From Ruminococcus sp. (lineage in GTDB: Bacteria; Bacillota; Clostridia; Lachnospirales; Lachnospiraceae), in the NCBI GenBank assembly GCA_029258605.1, contig JARHYE010000079.1:1-49111 (forward strand): a stretch of 49,111 nucleotides of DNA, in the 5' to 3' direction. The notes beneath the pieces are model-generated. The model saw nothing but the letters and a program-made list of their open reading frames with translations. It had not been told where the DNA came from and ran no database searches. Shown here one piece after another: positions 24,999-35,630 of this stretch. The translations under genes were made by a program, and so were the position numbers. The first letter of the stretch is position 1, and every line of letters starts with the position of its first letter.

Positions 24999-25222
24999 TT
25001 CAATGCTTTTGCCAGCTGATCTGGACATGAAGTGTCCTTTCTGCCACATTTGATTCCTCCAATTCTAGAAATAACATCTTCTACATACATTCCTTCTACC
25101 AGACTTGAAATCCCTTTTAAATTCCCATCACATCCGCCTTTAAAAGAAACATTTGTTACTTTATTATCTACAACATCAAATTCAATCATTCTAGAACATA
25201 CACCTTGTGGTACATATTGCAT
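24980..25222 (-). CDS. TSCPD-domain protein (TIGR03905-like)
   Basis: This is an 80-residue protein with the domain signature near its end (GRKDTSCPDQLAKALKKAI) and the typical body VPQGVCSRMIEFDVVDNKV and GGCDGNLKGISSLVEGM. Four conserved cysteines suggest a metal site. The family occurs alone or at the C-terminus of vitamin B12-dependent ribonucleotide reductases; the stand-alone role is not known. ATG 25222 follows GGAGG on the minus strand; the longer frame to 25375 is not supported. Confidence 0.85.
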   Translation of the reverse strand: MQYVPQGVCSRMIEFDVVDNKVTNVSFKGGCDGNLKGISSLVEGMYVEDVISRIGGIKCGRKDTSCPDQLAKALKKAIGK

Positions 25223-25408
25223 TTTATTTACCTCCAACCTAAAATTCAAAACGATTATAGCAAAAAGAAAAAGAAAAATCCAGTCAGCTTTTGTAAAGAA
25301 GAAGCGTTTATAGGCGAAACTTGTTGAACGATTTATAAGGAAAATGGAAGAGACATAGAGTATAATAGGCCTCATAGAAAAGAGTATGAAAAATGAGGAG
25401 GAATCATT

Positions 25409-26167
25409 ATGTTAAACAATGTAGCAGCCAATACCAATGTACTGTTTTACCTAATGGCAGCAGTGGGAGTTTTAGGAGTACTGGCCAAGATTGTAAATCA
25501 AATTATTCTTTCACAAATGACAAAAGCGGCACGAGAAATTTCAAGGACAAATCAAAAACTAATAAAACTAATTCGATCAAAACATGAGCATGCCTGTATG
25601 ATTCATGATAAAGTAGAGAATCCAAAGGTTTTTGTAGAAAAATATTTTTGCGAATATCGGCCGTTTCTATTTCGAATACATACGTGGCAACATTTAGAAG
25701 GACAAACTGTATGGTTTACAGCCATACTTGCAATATTGGGAGCAATTTCTCACTTTATGGAACATGGATTTTGCGAAGAGATTTATCAATATCTGGCATA
25801 CGGCGGTGCACAAATGCTTGGCCTGACTATGGTAAGTAGATTATCAGATGAAGAATATCAGTTGAAAATAATAAAAAATTATGTGATCGATTATATCGAA
25901 AATACTTGTGCAAGACGAAACAAAAATGCAAGACAATTAGATGAAATTGATGTGATACAACCAGGAACTTCAAAACCATTAAAAACAGAAAAACAACAAG
26001 AACAAGAATTGTCCATTAACATTGAAGGAAAGCCAAGAAAAGCAGAAAAAGGAGAAAGTTTTGCAAGGGCCTCTTTGGAAACAGAGAAAGTTCAAAGAGA
26101 GATCCAGGAAGAAACGAAACTAAGAGAAGAGACAATCCGTCATATATTAGAAGAGTTTTTAGCTTGA
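25409..26167 (+). CDS. Unrecognised membrane protein with charged C-terminal coiled coil
   Basis: It encodes 252 residues. A membrane helix lies near the N-terminus (FYLMAAVGVLGVLAKIV), then an amphipathic stretch, a second hydrophobic region around 105-125 (WFTAILAILGAISHF) and possibly a third around 135-148 (YGGAQMLGLTMV). The C-terminal 80 residues are highly charged and helical (EEETKLREETIRHILEEFL-type). I know no named family. GAGGAGG precedes the ATG, and pgi begins 62 bases later, so the two may be co-transcribed. Confidence 0.7.
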   Translation: MLNNVAANTNVLFYLMAAVGVLGVLAKIVNQIILSQMTKAAREISRTNQKLIKLIRSKHEHACMIHDKVENPKVFVEKYFCEYRPFLFRIHTWQHLEGQTVWFTAILAILGAISHFMEHGFCEEIYQYLAYGGAQMLGLTMVSRLSDEEYQLKIIKNYVIDYIENTCARRNKNARQLDEIDVIQPGTSKPLKTEKQQEQELSINIEGKPRKAEKGESFARASLETEKVQREIQEETKLREETIRHILEEFLA

Positions 26168-26229
26168 TTAAAAGAACCATATTTGATAAAATTGACTGGA
26201 AAGATAGCTTTAGAAAGGAAGGGTAAAGA

Positions 26230-27579
26230 ATGGAAAATAAAGTTTCATTTGATTATTCAAAAGCAACAAGTTTTATTCAGGAACACGAAATGGAATATAT
26301 GGGTGAATTAGCCGCTCAGGCTAAGGACAAGCTTGTTTCTAAAACAGGAGCAGGAAATGATTTCTTAGGATGGATTGATCTTCCGGTTGATTATGACAAA
26401 GAAGAATTTGCACGGATAGAAAAGGCAGCAGAAAAGATTCGCAAAGATTCAGAAGTTCTTCTTGTGATTGGAATTGGTGGTTCATATCTTGGGGCAAGAG
26501 CAGCCATTGAGTTCCTGGGACATTCATTTGCCAATATTGTTTCTAAAGACGTAAGAAAATCTCCAGAGATTTACTTTGTAGGAAATAGTATTAGCAGTAA
26601 GTACATAAAAGACTTGATGGATGTAGTGGGCGACAGAGACTTCTCCATCAATATGATTTCAAAATCAGGTACTACGACGGAGCCAGCAATCGCGTTCCGC
26701 GTGTTTAAAGAAATTTTGGAGAACAAGTACGGCAAAGAAGAAGCAGCAAAGAGAATTTACGCTACAACAGACAAAGAAAAAGGTGCGCTTAAGAATCTTG
26801 CGACAGAAGAAGGATATGAAACATTCATTGTTCCAGATGATGTTGGCGGTCGTTTTTCTGTTTTAACAGCAGTTGGTCTTCTTCCAATTGCAGTAAGTGG
26901 TGCGGATATTAAGAAACTTATGGAAGGTGCTGCATCTGCTAGAAAAGAAGCATTGGAAAATGAGTTTTCACAGAATGCATCATTACAGTATGCTGCAGCA
27001 AGAAACATCCTTCTTCGTAAAGGAAAAGAAGTTGAAATTGTGGCAAATTATGAGCCAAGTCTTCACTACGTTTCAGAATGGTGGAAACAATTATATGGAG
27101 AAAGTGAAGGAAAAGACCAAAGAGGTATCCTTCCAGCATCTGTTGATTTAACAACAGACCTTCATTCTATGGGACAATTTATCCAAGATGGAAGCAGAAT
27201 TATGTTTGAAACTGTTTTGAATGTAGAGAAATCTGCAGAAGAAATTGTGATGAAAGAAGAAGCAGTAGATTTAGATGGTTTGAATTATCTGTCAGGAAAA
27301 ACAGTTGATTTTATCAACAAAAGTGCGATGAATGGTACAATTTTAGCACATACAGATGGTAATGTTCCAAATCTTATGGTTAAGATTCCAGAGCAGAACG
27401 AATACTATCTTGGACAATTATTCTACTTCTTCGAATTTGCATGTGGTATTAGTGGATATTTACTTGGTGTGAATCCATTTAATCAGCCAGGAGTTGAAAG
27501 CTACAAGAGAAATATGTTTGCACTTCTTGGAAAGCCAGGATACGAAGAAGAAAGAGAAGAATTATTAAAGAGATTATAA
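26230..27579 (+). CDS. pgi: Glucose-6-phosphate isomerase
   Basis: The 449-residue enzyme converts glucose-6-phosphate and fructose-6-phosphate in glycolysis and gluconeogenesis. Motifs are [30 protein letters not shown] (sugar-phosphate SIS loop), [17 protein letters not shown] (PGI signature) and [16 protein letters not shown] near the C-terminus. The length is that of the shorter bacterial/Bacillus-type enzyme. AAAGGAAGGG precedes the ATG and a terminator follows. Confidence 0.97.
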   Translation: MENKVSFDYSKATSFIQEHEMEYMGELAAQAKDKLVSKTGAGNDFLGWIDLPVDYDKEEFARIEKAAEKIRKDSEVLLVIGIGGSYLGARAAIEFLGHSFANIVSKDVRKSPEIYFVGNSISSKYIKDLMDVVGDRDFSINMISKSGTTTEPAIAFRVFKEILENKYGKEEAAKRIYATTDKEKGALKNLATEEGYETFIVPDDVGGRFSVLTAVGLLPIAVSGADIKKLMEGAASARKEALENEFSQNASLQYAAARNILLRKGKEVEIVANYEPSLHYVSEWWKQLYGESEGKDQRGILPASVDLTTDLHSMGQFIQDGSRIMFETVLNVEKSAEEIVMKEEAVDLDGLNYLSGKTVDFINKSAMNGTILAHTDGNVPNLMVKIPEQNEYYLGQLFYFFEFACGISGYLLGVNPFNQPGVESYKRNMFALLGKPGYEEEREELLKRL

Positions 27580-27599
27580 TAATTTATATTTTAGAAACG

Positions 27600-27626
27600 C
27601 AGGAGTCAAAAAAGACTCCTGTTTTT
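27600..27626 (+). terminator. Terminator after pgi
   Basis: CAGGAGTC (27600-27607) and GACTCCTG (27614-27621) form an 8-bp stem, followed by TTTTT. Confidence 0.85.
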
Positions 27627-27684
27627 CTTTGTAGAAGATTAACGAAATTGTAAAATATTGTAGAAAAAGGGGGTTTTTACTTGC

Positions 27685-27712
27685 TTGACAGTTAAAAATA
27701 TAGTAATATCAA
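27685..27712 (+). promoter_or_regulatory. Probable sigma-A promoter of the FHA gene
   Basis: TTGACA (27685-27690), a 16-bp spacer, then TATCAA (27707-27712), 21 bases before the FHA gene start. The -35 is perfect and the -10 weaker. Confidence 0.55.
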
Positions 27713-27733
27713 TTCGTGAAGGAGTGAAAGAAT

Positions 27734-28318
27734 ATGTTATATTGGCTAGTTTTAGTATTCCTGCTTGTATTGATTATGGTAACTACGATACTTACAATCG
27801 TATCAATTGTGAAAGAGCGAAAAGAATACAAAAGAGAAAAATACTTGATAGATGAAGACAGAAGTGCCAAGGAGCGTCCAGTAAAGAAAACCCGACCAAG
27901 AGAGCCGGAAAGAAGAGTGCAAGAGACACCAAAGGAGCATCCAAGACGCCCACAAAGAGAAGAAGCACTTGCCCCAGAAGAGAAGAAACAAAGAAGATGG
28001 AAGATTATTTTTGAAAACGTATCTACTGGAGATACTTATGATTTCATTTTCACAAATTCAGTTGGTATTGGTCGTACGACGCAAGATGCAGCTTTTGAGA
28101 AGTTTCTTACGATTTCAGATGATAAGAAAGTATCTAAGATACATTGTTCCATTGAGTGTGACAAGAATAGTCTTTATTTAAGAGATGAAGGATCAAAGAA
28201 TCATACTTACTTAAATGGAAAGAGAGTACAAAGACCAATTTTAATTCAAAAAGAAGATATCATTTCCATCGGTGAGACGGATTTAGAGATTTTAAAAATA
28301 TTGCGTGAATCAAAATAA
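27734..28318 (+). CDS. Membrane-anchored FHA-domain protein
   Basis: The 194-residue protein has an N-terminal membrane helix (about 1-25, LVLVFLLVLIMVTTILTIVS), a basic Pro/Arg/Glu-rich linker (40-85) and a C-terminal FHA domain (about 90-185). Phosphothreonine-binding residues are visible: GIGRTTQ, KVSKIHCSIE (Ser-x-x-His) and the loop SKNHTYLNGKRV. It should bind phosphorylated partners at the inner membrane face. No Ser/Thr kinase gene is adjacent. FHA domains are often linked to DUF6382 proteins such as that at 18821, but a functional link is only suggested. Confidence 0.88.
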   Translation: MLYWLVLVFLLVLIMVTTILTIVSIVKERKEYKREKYLIDEDRSAKERPVKKTRPREPERRVQETPKEHPRRPQREEALAPEEKKQRRWKIIFENVSTGDTYDFIFTNSVGIGRTTQDAAFEKFLTISDDKKVSKIHCSIECDKNSLYLRDEGSKNHTYLNGKRVQRPILIQKEDIISIGETDLEILKILRESK

Positions 28319-28327
28319 TGAAACTGG

Positions 28328-28359
28328 ACTCCCCTATGCAAGAGGTTGCATAGGGGAGT
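28328..28359. terminator. Strong terminator after the FHA gene
   Basis: A perfect 14-bp stem (28328-28341 with 28346-28359, loop GAGG) is followed by TTTCTTATTT. Confidence 0.9.
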
Positions 28360-28434
28360 TTTCTTATTTACAGATACTTTTTATCATGCTAAAATGATAA
28401 ACAACAATAGTGAAAATAAATTGGGAGGCATTTT

Positions 28435-30702
28435 ATGATAAAGTTATTTGAAAAAGGTGTTTATCTTTTAAATGGTACACAGATTATCGAAGATGAAACA
28501 ACAATTCCAGTTTCAATTTCAAAAGAAGAAGCATCTGAAAATACGATTGCATATCGTATTTTAAAGGCACATAATACTGTGTCTGACATGGAGCATCTTC
28601 AGATTAAATTTGATAAACTTACATCCCATGACATTACGTTTGTAGGGATTATTCAGACAGCAAGAGCTTCAGGACTTGAGAAATTCCCGATCCCATATGT
28701 ACTTACAAACTGTCACAATAGTCTTTGTGCAGTAGGTGGTACGATCAATGAAGATGATCATATGTTTGGACTTTCTTGTGCCAAGAAATATGGTGGTGTT
28801 TATGTTCCACCTCATCAAGCCGTAATTCATCAGTATGCAAGAGAGATGCTTGCTAGTGCAGGTGCGATGATTCTAGGATCAGACAGCCATACCCGTTATG
28901 GAGCACTTGGAACAATGGCCATGGGAGAAGGCGGTCCAGAACTTGTAAAGCAACTTCTCAACAAGACTTATGACATCAAAAGACCAGAAGTGATCGCCAT
29001 TTATTTAGATGGAGAACCTGCAAAGGGAGTAGGACCACAGGACGTGGCTCTGGCTATTATTGGCGCTACATTTGGAAACGGATATGTGAATAATAAAGTT
29101 ATGGAATTCGTAGGTCCAGGGGTAGATAAATTAAGTGCAGATTTCCGTATAGGAATAGATGTTATGACCACAGAAACGACCTGTCTTAGTTCCATTTGGA
29201 AAACAGATGATAAGATTCGCGAATTTTATCAGATTCATGGAAGAGAACAAGATTACAAAGAATTAAATCCAGGAGAAGTTACTTATTACGATGGTATGGT
29301 ATACGTTGATTTAAGTAAGATCAAACCAATGATTGCCATGCCGTTCCATCCAAGTAATGTATATACCATTGAGGAATTGAATGCAAATTTAAAAGATATT
29401 TTGCATGATGTAGAGAAAAAAGCAATGGTAAGTCTTGATGGCGCAGTAGAGTATTCACTTCAAGACAAGATAAGAAATGGAAAACTTTACGTAGAACAAG
29501 GGATTATTGCCGGATGCGCAGGTGGGGGCTTTGAAAATATCTGTGCCGCAGCAGACATTATGCGTGGTAGAAATATAGGAAACGATGCCTTTACCTTTAG
29601 TGTTTATCCAGCTAGTACGCCAATTTACCTGGAGCTTGTAAGAAATGGTGTGGTTGCAGATCTTATGGCAGCAGGAAGTGTTGTGAAAACAGCATTTTGC
29701 GGACCATGCTTTGGAGCAGGTGATACACCGGCAAATAATGAATTTTCTATTAGACATACGACAAGAAACTTCCCAAATAGAGAAGGATCAAAATTACAGA
29801 GTGGACAAATTGCATCGGTTGCGCTTATGGATGCACGTTCTATCGCAGCTACAGCGGCGAATAAAGGCTATCTTACTTCTGCAACAGATTTGGATGTGGA
29901 ATATAAAGGTCAGAAATACTTCTTTGATCAAAGTATTTATGCAAATCGAGTGTTTGACAGCAAAGGTGTTGCAGAGCCAGAGACAAAAATTCAGTTTGGA
30001 CCGAATATAAAAGACTGGCCAGCAATGCCTGCACTTCCAGAAAATCTTCTTTTGAAGATTGTTTCTGAGATTCATGATCCAGTTACAACAACAGATGAAT
30101 TGATCCCATCAGGAGAGACTTCATCTTATCGATCCAATCCACTTGGACTTGCAGAGTTTGCATTATCTAGAAAAGATCCAGAATATGTTTCTCGTGCAAA
30201 AGAAGTAAAAAAAGCACAGGATGCAAAAGACGATTGTCAGAACCAGGAAGACGCTTTGAAAGAAGTTATACCAGTTGTATGTAAAATTCAGCAGACAAAG
30301 CCAGAAGTGCAATTAGAGAATTTAGGAATTGGCAGCACTATTTTTGCAGTAAAGCCAGGGGATGGTTCTGCGCGTGAACAGGCAGCTTCTTGTCAGAAAG
30401 TGCTTGGTGGATGGGCAAATATCGCCAATGAATATGCTACGAAACGTTACCGCTCAAATCTTATTAACTGGGGAATGTTACCTTTGATCACAAAAGAGGA
30501 TCATGAACATCTTCCATATCACAATGGAGATTATATTTTTATTCCAGATGTGAAAAAAGCAATTGAAGAAAAATGGGAGATTCTTCCAGCCTATGTTGTG
30601 AAAGAAAACCTTGAAAAGGTAGAATTTAGACTGGGCGAATTAACAGATGTAGAACGAGAGATTATTTTAAAAGGATGTCTCATTAATTACTACAGAGAAT
30701 AA
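28435..30702 (+). CDS. Aconitase-family hydratase (YbhJ-like)
   Basis: The 755-residue protein has the aconitase fold: [19 protein letters not shown], then [10 protein letters not shown] and [17 protein letters not shown], which supply the three cysteines for the [4Fe-4S] cluster, and the C-terminal swivel domain with [19 protein letters not shown]. Its length and sequence style fit the YbhJ/clostridial hydratase group better than classical AcnA (about 890) or AcnB. A citrate-isocitrate function is plausible because citrate synthase is encoded at 37493 and both would feed 2-oxoglutarate for glutamate synthesis. Another hydroxy-acid substrate is possible. GGGAGG lies before the ATG. Confidence 0.85.
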   Translation: MIKLFEKGVYLLNGTQIIEDETTIPVSISKEEASENTIAYRILKAHNTVSDMEHLQIKFDKLTSHDITFVGIIQTARASGLEKFPIPYVLTNCHNSLCAVGGTINEDDHMFGLSCAKKYGGVYVPPHQAVIHQYAREMLASAGAMILGSDSHTRYGALGTMAMGEGGPELVKQLLNKTYDIKRPEVIAIYLDGEPAKGVGPQDVALAIIGATFGNGYVNNKVMEFVGPGVDKLSADFRIGIDVMTTETTCLSSIWKTDDKIREFYQIHGREQDYKELNPGEVTYYDGMVYVDLSKIKPMIAMPFHPSNVYTIEELNANLKDILHDVEKKAMVSLDGAVEYSLQDKIRNGKLYVEQGIIAGCAGGGFENICAAADIMRGRNIGNDAFTFSVYPASTPIYLELVRNGVVADLMAAGSVVKTAFCGPCFGAGDTPANNEFSIRHTTRNFPNREGSKLQSGQIASVALMDARSIAATAANKGYLTSATDLDVEYKGQKYFFDQSIYANRVFDSKGVAEPETKIQFGPNIKDWPAMPALPENLLLKIVSEIHDPVTTTDELIPSGETSSYRSNPLGLAEFALSRKDPEYVSRAKEVKKAQDAKDDCQNQEDALKEVIPVVCKIQQTKPEVQLENLGIGSTIFAVKPGDGSAREQAASCQKVLGGWANIANEYATKRYRSNLINWGMLPLITKEDHEHLPYHNGDYIFIPDVKKAIEEKWEILPAYVVKENLEKVEFRLGELTDVEREIILKGCLINYYRE

Positions 30703-30713
30703 AAGAAAAAATC

Positions 30714-30749
30714 AAAAAGAAAAGGGGGTGTTGTCCCCCTTTTCTTTTT
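30714..30749. terminator. Bidirectional terminator between hydratase and nucleotidase
   Basis: A 15-bp stem (30714-30728 with 30735-30749, loop TGTTGT) with A-rich start and T-rich end can stop both converging transcripts. Confidence 0.9.
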
Positions 30750-30760
30750 GATATAAAACC

Positions 30761-33700
30761 TTATTTATTTTTTTTCTTGTAAGTAGAATAACTTGCACCT
30801 GCAGAAAGAATTAATACAGACATCCACAAGAAGATTGGAGTTGTGTCTCCGGTTTTTGGTGTGGAAGGTTTCTTCGTAGGCTTCGTATTTGGTTTTGCAT
30901 TTGGTTTTGTATTTGGCTTCGTATTTGGTTTAAGATCCGGTTTTGAATCTGGTTTCGGATTTGGATTCGGATTAGGTTTTACATCCGGTGTTTTATTGGT
31001 AATCGTGATGTTTCCATGTGGAGTACCATATCTTTCGGCTGTTACCACTCCGTTTAATTCTTCAGAAACATAAGCCATTACAACTTCATCCAATGCAGTA
31101 CCAAGATTTGTATTCTTTGTAGCTACTTTAAATACATGATAGACATCGCCACCACTTGCTAAGAAATCATTTGTTGCAATATGGTAGACATCTTTTTCGT
31201 GGAATTTCTTACCATTTACAGACTGTATGGTCACACGTTTGATGGAGTTTGGTTTATGGTAAGTAGAACCTGGGTATTGATCTCCTTTATCAAATGGAAC
31301 AGATGTGTTTACAGTAAAGCGAATTCCAGCTACATGTGGAAAGCCACCGAGTGCTTCTGGAGTGACAGAAGTTGCAACTTCTAAAGCTTCTAGTAATTCA
31401 GTTCCAGTGATTTCCACGATACTAAGTTCATTTCCGAAAGGAAGAACAGTATTGATATCTTTCTTTGTAATGTCTCCAGCTGAGATAGAAGCACGGATTC
31501 CACCACCATTTGTTATAGCGGCATCTACAGGAATGTTTTCTTTGTTGCAAGCCCAAACCATAGCATCTGTGATGAGATTACCAAGGTTGGTTTCCTGAGT
31601 ACGAACGTGTTCTTTTAGGCCATCTAGTTCCACTTCTGTTTTACCGATTACGGTTCCGTATTCTTTATCAATAGCTGCCTGAATTTCATCTGCTTTTGCC
31701 TTGCAAGCAGGGTCAGGGTCTATGGCAAGCTCATCTGTAATAATCGATTCTACAGATTGAATTTTCTTGTCTTTGATTGTAACTTTTCCAATATTTTTCA
31801 ATTTTGTTCCAGTAGAGGTTAAGTAAGCACTTCCGATTTTGCCACTTCCTCCCGTTGCTTCTAACACTTCTTCTAACGTAGAATGAGAATGTCCATCAAT
31901 TAGAAGATCAATGCCTTTTACGTTTTTCAATAGATCAATAGAACCATGTCCTGCGGATTCCTTATCTGTTCCAAGGTGTCCCAAGCAGATAATGATATCA
32001 CAACCTTCTTTTTTAAGAAGATCCACTTGTTTTTGTGCACAAGCAAACATGTCTTTTGCATTTTTTGTGCCAAGGAAGGTGACATCTTTAATTTTAGCAG
32101 GATGTGCTTTTGTAGCAGTTTCAGGTGTATCCATTCCGAAAAAGCCAATTTTTGTTCCGTTGTTAGAAGTTACGATAAAGTGATCTTTGAATGCAAGTTC
32201 ATTTTTGTATAACACATTTGCAGCAAGAAGTGGAAATGCTGCATGTTGTTCTAGTTTCTTTAGATTTTCATAACCAAAATCAAATTCATGGTTACCAAGT
32301 GCACCAACATCGTAACCGGCAAGGTTCATCATTTCAATCGCGTTTAAACCTTGTGTGGTGTTTACGGTTGGATCGCCCTGTGCAAAGTCTCCAGCGTCGA
32401 CTAAAACAACAAAGTTGCCTTCTGCTTCTAATTGCTTCTTCAATGCTGCAACTTTTCCATAACCATGGATTGCACCATGTACATCGTTGGTATGTAATAC
32501 AACGATATTTTCTGATTGTGGTTGCGTTTGTGTCAGTGCTTCAATTTTTCGAAGACAGTTTTGTGCTTTCGTATTTAAAGCGACGCTAAGTGCGTTTGAT
32601 GAAGTAAAAGCAGTCAGTTCTTTTTTCAAAGAAACTAAAGTATTTTTGTCTGAAGGTTTGATACCATCTTTTTCCAAAGAAGCTAACATTTCTGTTATTT
32701 CATCTAATCTTGTGCCTACAGAAACAGTGTTTGCTTTTGTGTTGACACTAAGTTCTGGAATTTTATTTGCATTTGCTTCTTTTTTACTACGTAGAACATC
32801 AATGGTTGCAAGGTTATCAACTGGTGCATTTTCTAATGCAACAAGAGGAGTAAGTCCCTTAAAAACGGAACCATCTAAGGTTGCAGAATACTCATTGACG
32901 CATACATTATATGTGGTAGTTTCATCGTTGACATCAATAAATTGTCCGTCGTTTGTTACAATAGAGAGAACCTTAATTCCACCTTCTACAGGAATATAGG
33001 TTGCTTTAATTCCAGAGAACTGATCTCCTAAATTAGAAGCTTGATATCCACCATCCCATCCAATCGATGGATTGAGTCCAATTAAAGCGGATTCTAACTG
33101 TTTAGCAAGCTGTTTTCCTGTGACAGAATAGGTGAGAATGTGATTGCCAAATGGAGAAATTGTGTAAATATCGGCAACGGAAATCTCTCTTGAGGTACTT
33201 CCTTCTGGAATGGTAAGATCTGTTCGTATTCCACCACGATTTGCGAATGCAGCAATGGTGTTGTGCTCTTTTGTAATTTGGAGCATAAGATCTGTAATCC
33301 AGTTACCAGCTGTTGTGGCGGTTGTTTCATCGTTAATAGGTGAAGTTCTAGTAAGAGATGTTGTAACACTTCCTAATACTTCGGTCATTTCACCTTTGAT
33401 CGCTTCCCAAGCTTCTTTGCTAATTGACAGTACTTCCGGATCCATGTTTGCAGCATTGGATTCGTATAGATGAGAATGATCTTGTTTATAAGGAGCAATT
33501 TCAACGTACGTTGGTGTAGATACGGTTACATCTTTGGTTTCAGGATTAATCTGAATAGTTGCTTCTGAATAACCATAAAGGTTATGGTTTCCTTGCATAT
33601 AGGCAACCCCATTTTTAGCAACCCCATTTACTGCTTTGTGGGTATGTCCACCAGCCACGAGATCTACTAATTTTGGATTTACGCTTTCTGCAATTGAAAC

Positions 33701-34633
33701 AGGATCAGAGTGTGTTAAAATTACAATAATATCTGCTTCTTGATTTACTTTTTCAATGAGAGCATTTAGTTTTGTTTTATCTGTATCGATTTTATAAGGT
33801 GCAATTTTATCTGCTTTAATGTCAGCAGAATAATCATCGCTCCAACCAATAATACCAACTTTATAGTTTCCTTTTTGTACAATTGTGTAATCTTGTGTAA
33901 AATTTACACGATTTCCATTTAAATCGTAAAGATTACTCATTAAAACTGGAATGTCAGAATCACCATGGTGTGAACCAATGCTGTAAGGTGCCATGGTTCC
34001 TTTGCTGTCAGCTGCGTATTTTGTGACATCCCAGTCAAATTCGTGATTGCCAAGAGCAACAGCATCATATTTCATATGATCAATGGCTGCTAAAAGAGGT
34101 GCCCCAAAGGATTTGTTTGAATGAGGAGTTCCCTGGTAAGTGTCACCACCATCTAGTAATAATACCGTCTCACCATTGGCTCGTGCCTTGTTTACAACCC
34201 CACCGAAATAAGCCATTCGATATTCAAATGTGCTCTCGTTGTAACTGGAGATATCTGTAACATGACCATGAATATCTGTTGTTTGAAATACTTTGATCGT
34301 ATCTGGTGTTGTAGATTTTGTTGATTCACTTTCTTTGGAAGTATCTGTAGCTTCTTCTTTTTTCTCAGATAGATCTGGAGTTTGGGTGACATCCTCTGTA
34401 GTTCCAGACTCCGGAAGCACTTCTTCTGGCACCTCAGGCTTCGATTCTGTCTGGTCAGGGGTTTGAGGTTTTGATTCCGTCTGATCAGAAATTTCAGGTT
34501 TTGTTTCCGTAGATTCTGTAACAGTGGAGTCAGGTGCAGTTGCATGTTCTTCTGCATAGACAGATGGAATGTATGTCATTGTTAAAATCATTGCAAGAAG
34601 AAGTGCACTGGTTCGTTTCATGAAATTTTTCAT
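30761..34633 (-). CDS. Wall-anchored tandem 5'-nucleotidase/metallophosphatase
   Basis: The 1290-residue protein has a signal peptide (to about 28), a Glu/Pro/Thr-rich linker with ETKPE/ESKPQ-type repeats (30-110), and then two full 5'-nucleotidase units. Unit 1 has the metallophosphatase motifs TTDIHGH, DGGDTYQG, GNHEFDWD and GGHTHKA (about 114-345) and a nucleotidase C-domain (about 415-620). Unit 2 has HTNDVHGA, DAGDFAQGD, GNHEFDFG and DGHSHST (about 708-960) and a C-domain (about 1000-1200). The end has a PKPN/KPNT-rich spacer and a sortase motif TPKTGD, a hydrophobic helix and a Lys-rich tail. It should release phosphate from nucleotides or other phosphoesters at the cell surface. AAAGGAGG precedes the start. 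The gene stands alone. Confidence 0.93.
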   Translation of the reverse strand: MKNFMKRTSALLLAMILTMTYIPSVYAEEHATAPDSTVTESTETKPEISDQTESKPQTPDQTESKPEVPEEVLPESGTTEDVTQTPDLSEKKEEATDTSKESESTKSTTPDTIKVFQTTDIHGHVTDISSYNESTFEYRMAYFGGVVNKARANGETVLLLDGGDTYQGTPHSNKSFGAPLLAAIDHMKYDAVALGNHEFDWDVTKYAADSKGTMAPYSIGSHHGDSDIPVLMSNLYDLNGNRVNFTQDYTIVQKGNYKVGIIGWSDDYSADIKADKIAPYKIDTDKTKLNALIEKVNQEADIIVILTHSDPVSIAESVNPKLVDLVAGGHTHKAVNGVAKNGVAYMQGNHNLYGYSEATIQINPETKDVTVSTPTYVEIAPYKQDHSHLYESNAANMDPEVLSISKEAWEAIKGEMTEVLGSVTTSLTRTSPINDETTATTAGNWITDLMLQITKEHNTIAAFANRGGIRTDLTIPEGSTSREISVADIYTISPFGNHILTYSVTGKQLAKQLESALIGLNPSIGWDGGYQASNLGDQFSGIKATYIPVEGGIKVLSIVTNDGQFIDVNDETTTYNVCVNEYSATLDGSVFKGLTPLVALENAPVDNLATIDVLRSKKEANANKIPELSVNTKANTVSVGTRLDEITEMLASLEKDGIKPSDKNTLVSLKKELTAFTSSNALSVALNTKAQNCLRKIEALTQTQPQSENIVVLHTNDVHGAIHGYGKVAALKKQLEAEGNFVVLVDAGDFAQGDPTVNTTQGLNAIEMMNLAGYDVGALGNHEFDFGYENLKKLEQHAAFPLLAANVLYKNELAFKDHFIVTSNNGTKIGFFGMDTPETATKAHPAKIKDVTFLGTKNAKDMFACAQKQVDLLKKEGCDIIICLGHLGTDKESAGHGSIDLLKNVKGIDLLIDGHSHSTLEEVLEATGGSGKIGSAYLTSTGTKLKNIGKVTIKDKKIQSVESIITDELAIDPDPACKAKADEIQAAIDKEYGTVIGKTEVELDGLKEHVRTQETNLGNLITDAMVWACNKENIPVDAAITNGGGIRASISAGDITKKDINTVLPFGNELSIVEITGTELLEALEVATSVTPEALGGFPHVAGIRFTVNTSVPFDKGDQYPGSTYHKPNSIKRVTIQSVNGKKFHEKDVYHIATNDFLASGGDVYHVFKVATKNTNLGTALDEVVMAYVSEELNGVVTAERYGTPHGNITITNKTPDVKPNPNPNPKPDSKPDLKPNTKPNTKPNAKPNTKPTKKPSTPKTGDTTPIFLWMSVLILSAGASYSTYKKKNK
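30881..30976. repeat. 12-bp tandem repeats coding for the Lys-Pro-Asn-Thr spacer
   Basis: Imperfect copies of a unit like TTTGGTTTTGTA follow each other on the plus strand. On the coding strand they give KPNT/KPNA/PNPK repeats in the wall-spanning spacer of the nucleotidase. Copy number in such arrays often varies between strains. Confidence 0.75.
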
Positions 34634-34815
34634 GCGTATATTCCTCCTTTTGAAATATTTGCTTTATTTCAACAATAAAGCTATTGTACAGTCATCATAC
34701 CAAAAAACATACAAAACAACTAGAGCATATGTCCGAAAAACATAAAAATTATGCAAAATAGACAATGGGTATAAAGGAAAATGGATTGATACTTTCGAGA
34801 ATTTGTGCTTTGTGG

Positions 34816-34821
34816 TATAAT
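34816..34821 (+). promoter_or_regulatory. Extended -10 promoter element of tatD-rsmA
   Basis: TGGTATAAT (TATAAT at 34816-34821) has the extended -10 TG; a good -35 is missing. A start site about 7 bases further on leaves a leader to ATG 34856 and excludes the longer TatD frame from 34805. Confidence 0.5.
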
Positions 34822-34855
34822 TTCTACACTAGGAAGGTTGAAAGGATTCGAGTAT

Positions 34856-35617
34856 ATGATATTTGATACACATGCACATTATGATGATGAGCAGTTTGAT
34901 GAAGATAGAGAGTTGTTGCTTTCTTCTATGCAAGAAGGGGGCGTTGGAACAATTGTAGATGTTGCGGCAGATTTAGCGTCTTGGGATGCTATTAAAAAGA
35001 TGGTTGAAAAGTATCCGTTTGTTTATGGTGCTGCCGGGGTTCATCCAGACTATGTCGGGGAACTTTCCGAAGAGAAAATTTCTCAGCTTGGAGAACTTCT
35101 AAAAGAAGAAAAAATTGTTGCAGTAGGAGAGATTGGATTAGATTATTATTGGGATAAAGAAAATCATGAGACACAGAAAACATGGTTTATCCGTCAACTA
35201 AATCTTGCGAAAGAACGTTCTCTTCCAGTGATTATTCATAGTAGAGAAGCAGCTGCGGATACCATGGAGATTATGAAGACACATGGGCGAGATTTATCGG
35301 GCGTTATCCATTGCTATTCTTATTCTGTAGAGCAGGCGAAAGAATATGTAGATATGGGATTTTACATCGGGATTGGCGGTGTAGTTACATTTAAAAATGC
35401 AAAGAAGTTAAAAGAAGTGGTGGCGGAGATTCCACTGACCCACATTGTACTGGAAACGGATTGTCCATATTTATCACCCGTACCAAATAGAGGAAAAAGA
35501 AATTCTTCGTTTAATCTTATTTATGTTGCAGAAGAGATTGCAAAAATAAAAAATATTTCCGTAGAAGAAGTGATAAGTAAGACAGAAGAAAATGCAAGAA
35601 GATTATACCGTATATAA
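34856..35617 (+). CDS. tatD: TatD-family metal-dependent hydrolase (DNase)
   Basis: This is a TIM-barrel metal-dependent deoxyribonuclease of about 253 residues. Metal ligands are in MIFDTHAHYDDEQFDED, GEIGLDYYWDK, VIIHSREAAADT, GVIHCYS and ETDCPYLSPVP. ATG 34856 follows AAAGGA and lies downstream of the extended -10 at 34816, so the upstream in-frame starts are rejected. rsmA begins 13 bases after the stop, and the tatD-rsmA pairing is common in Firmicutes. Confidence 0.93.
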   Translation: MIFDTHAHYDDEQFDEDRELLLSSMQEGGVGTIVDVAADLASWDAIKKMVEKYPFVYGAAGVHPDYVGELSEEKISQLGELLKEEKIVAVGEIGLDYYWDKENHETQKTWFIRQLNLAKERSLPVIIHSREAAADTMEIMKTHGRDLSGVIHCYSYSVEQAKEYVDMGFYIGIGGVVTFKNAKKLKEVVAEIPLTHIVLETDCPYLSPVPNRGKRNSSFNLIYVAEEIAKIKNISVEEVISKTEENARRLYRI

Positions 35618-35630
35618 AAAGGAGAATTAT

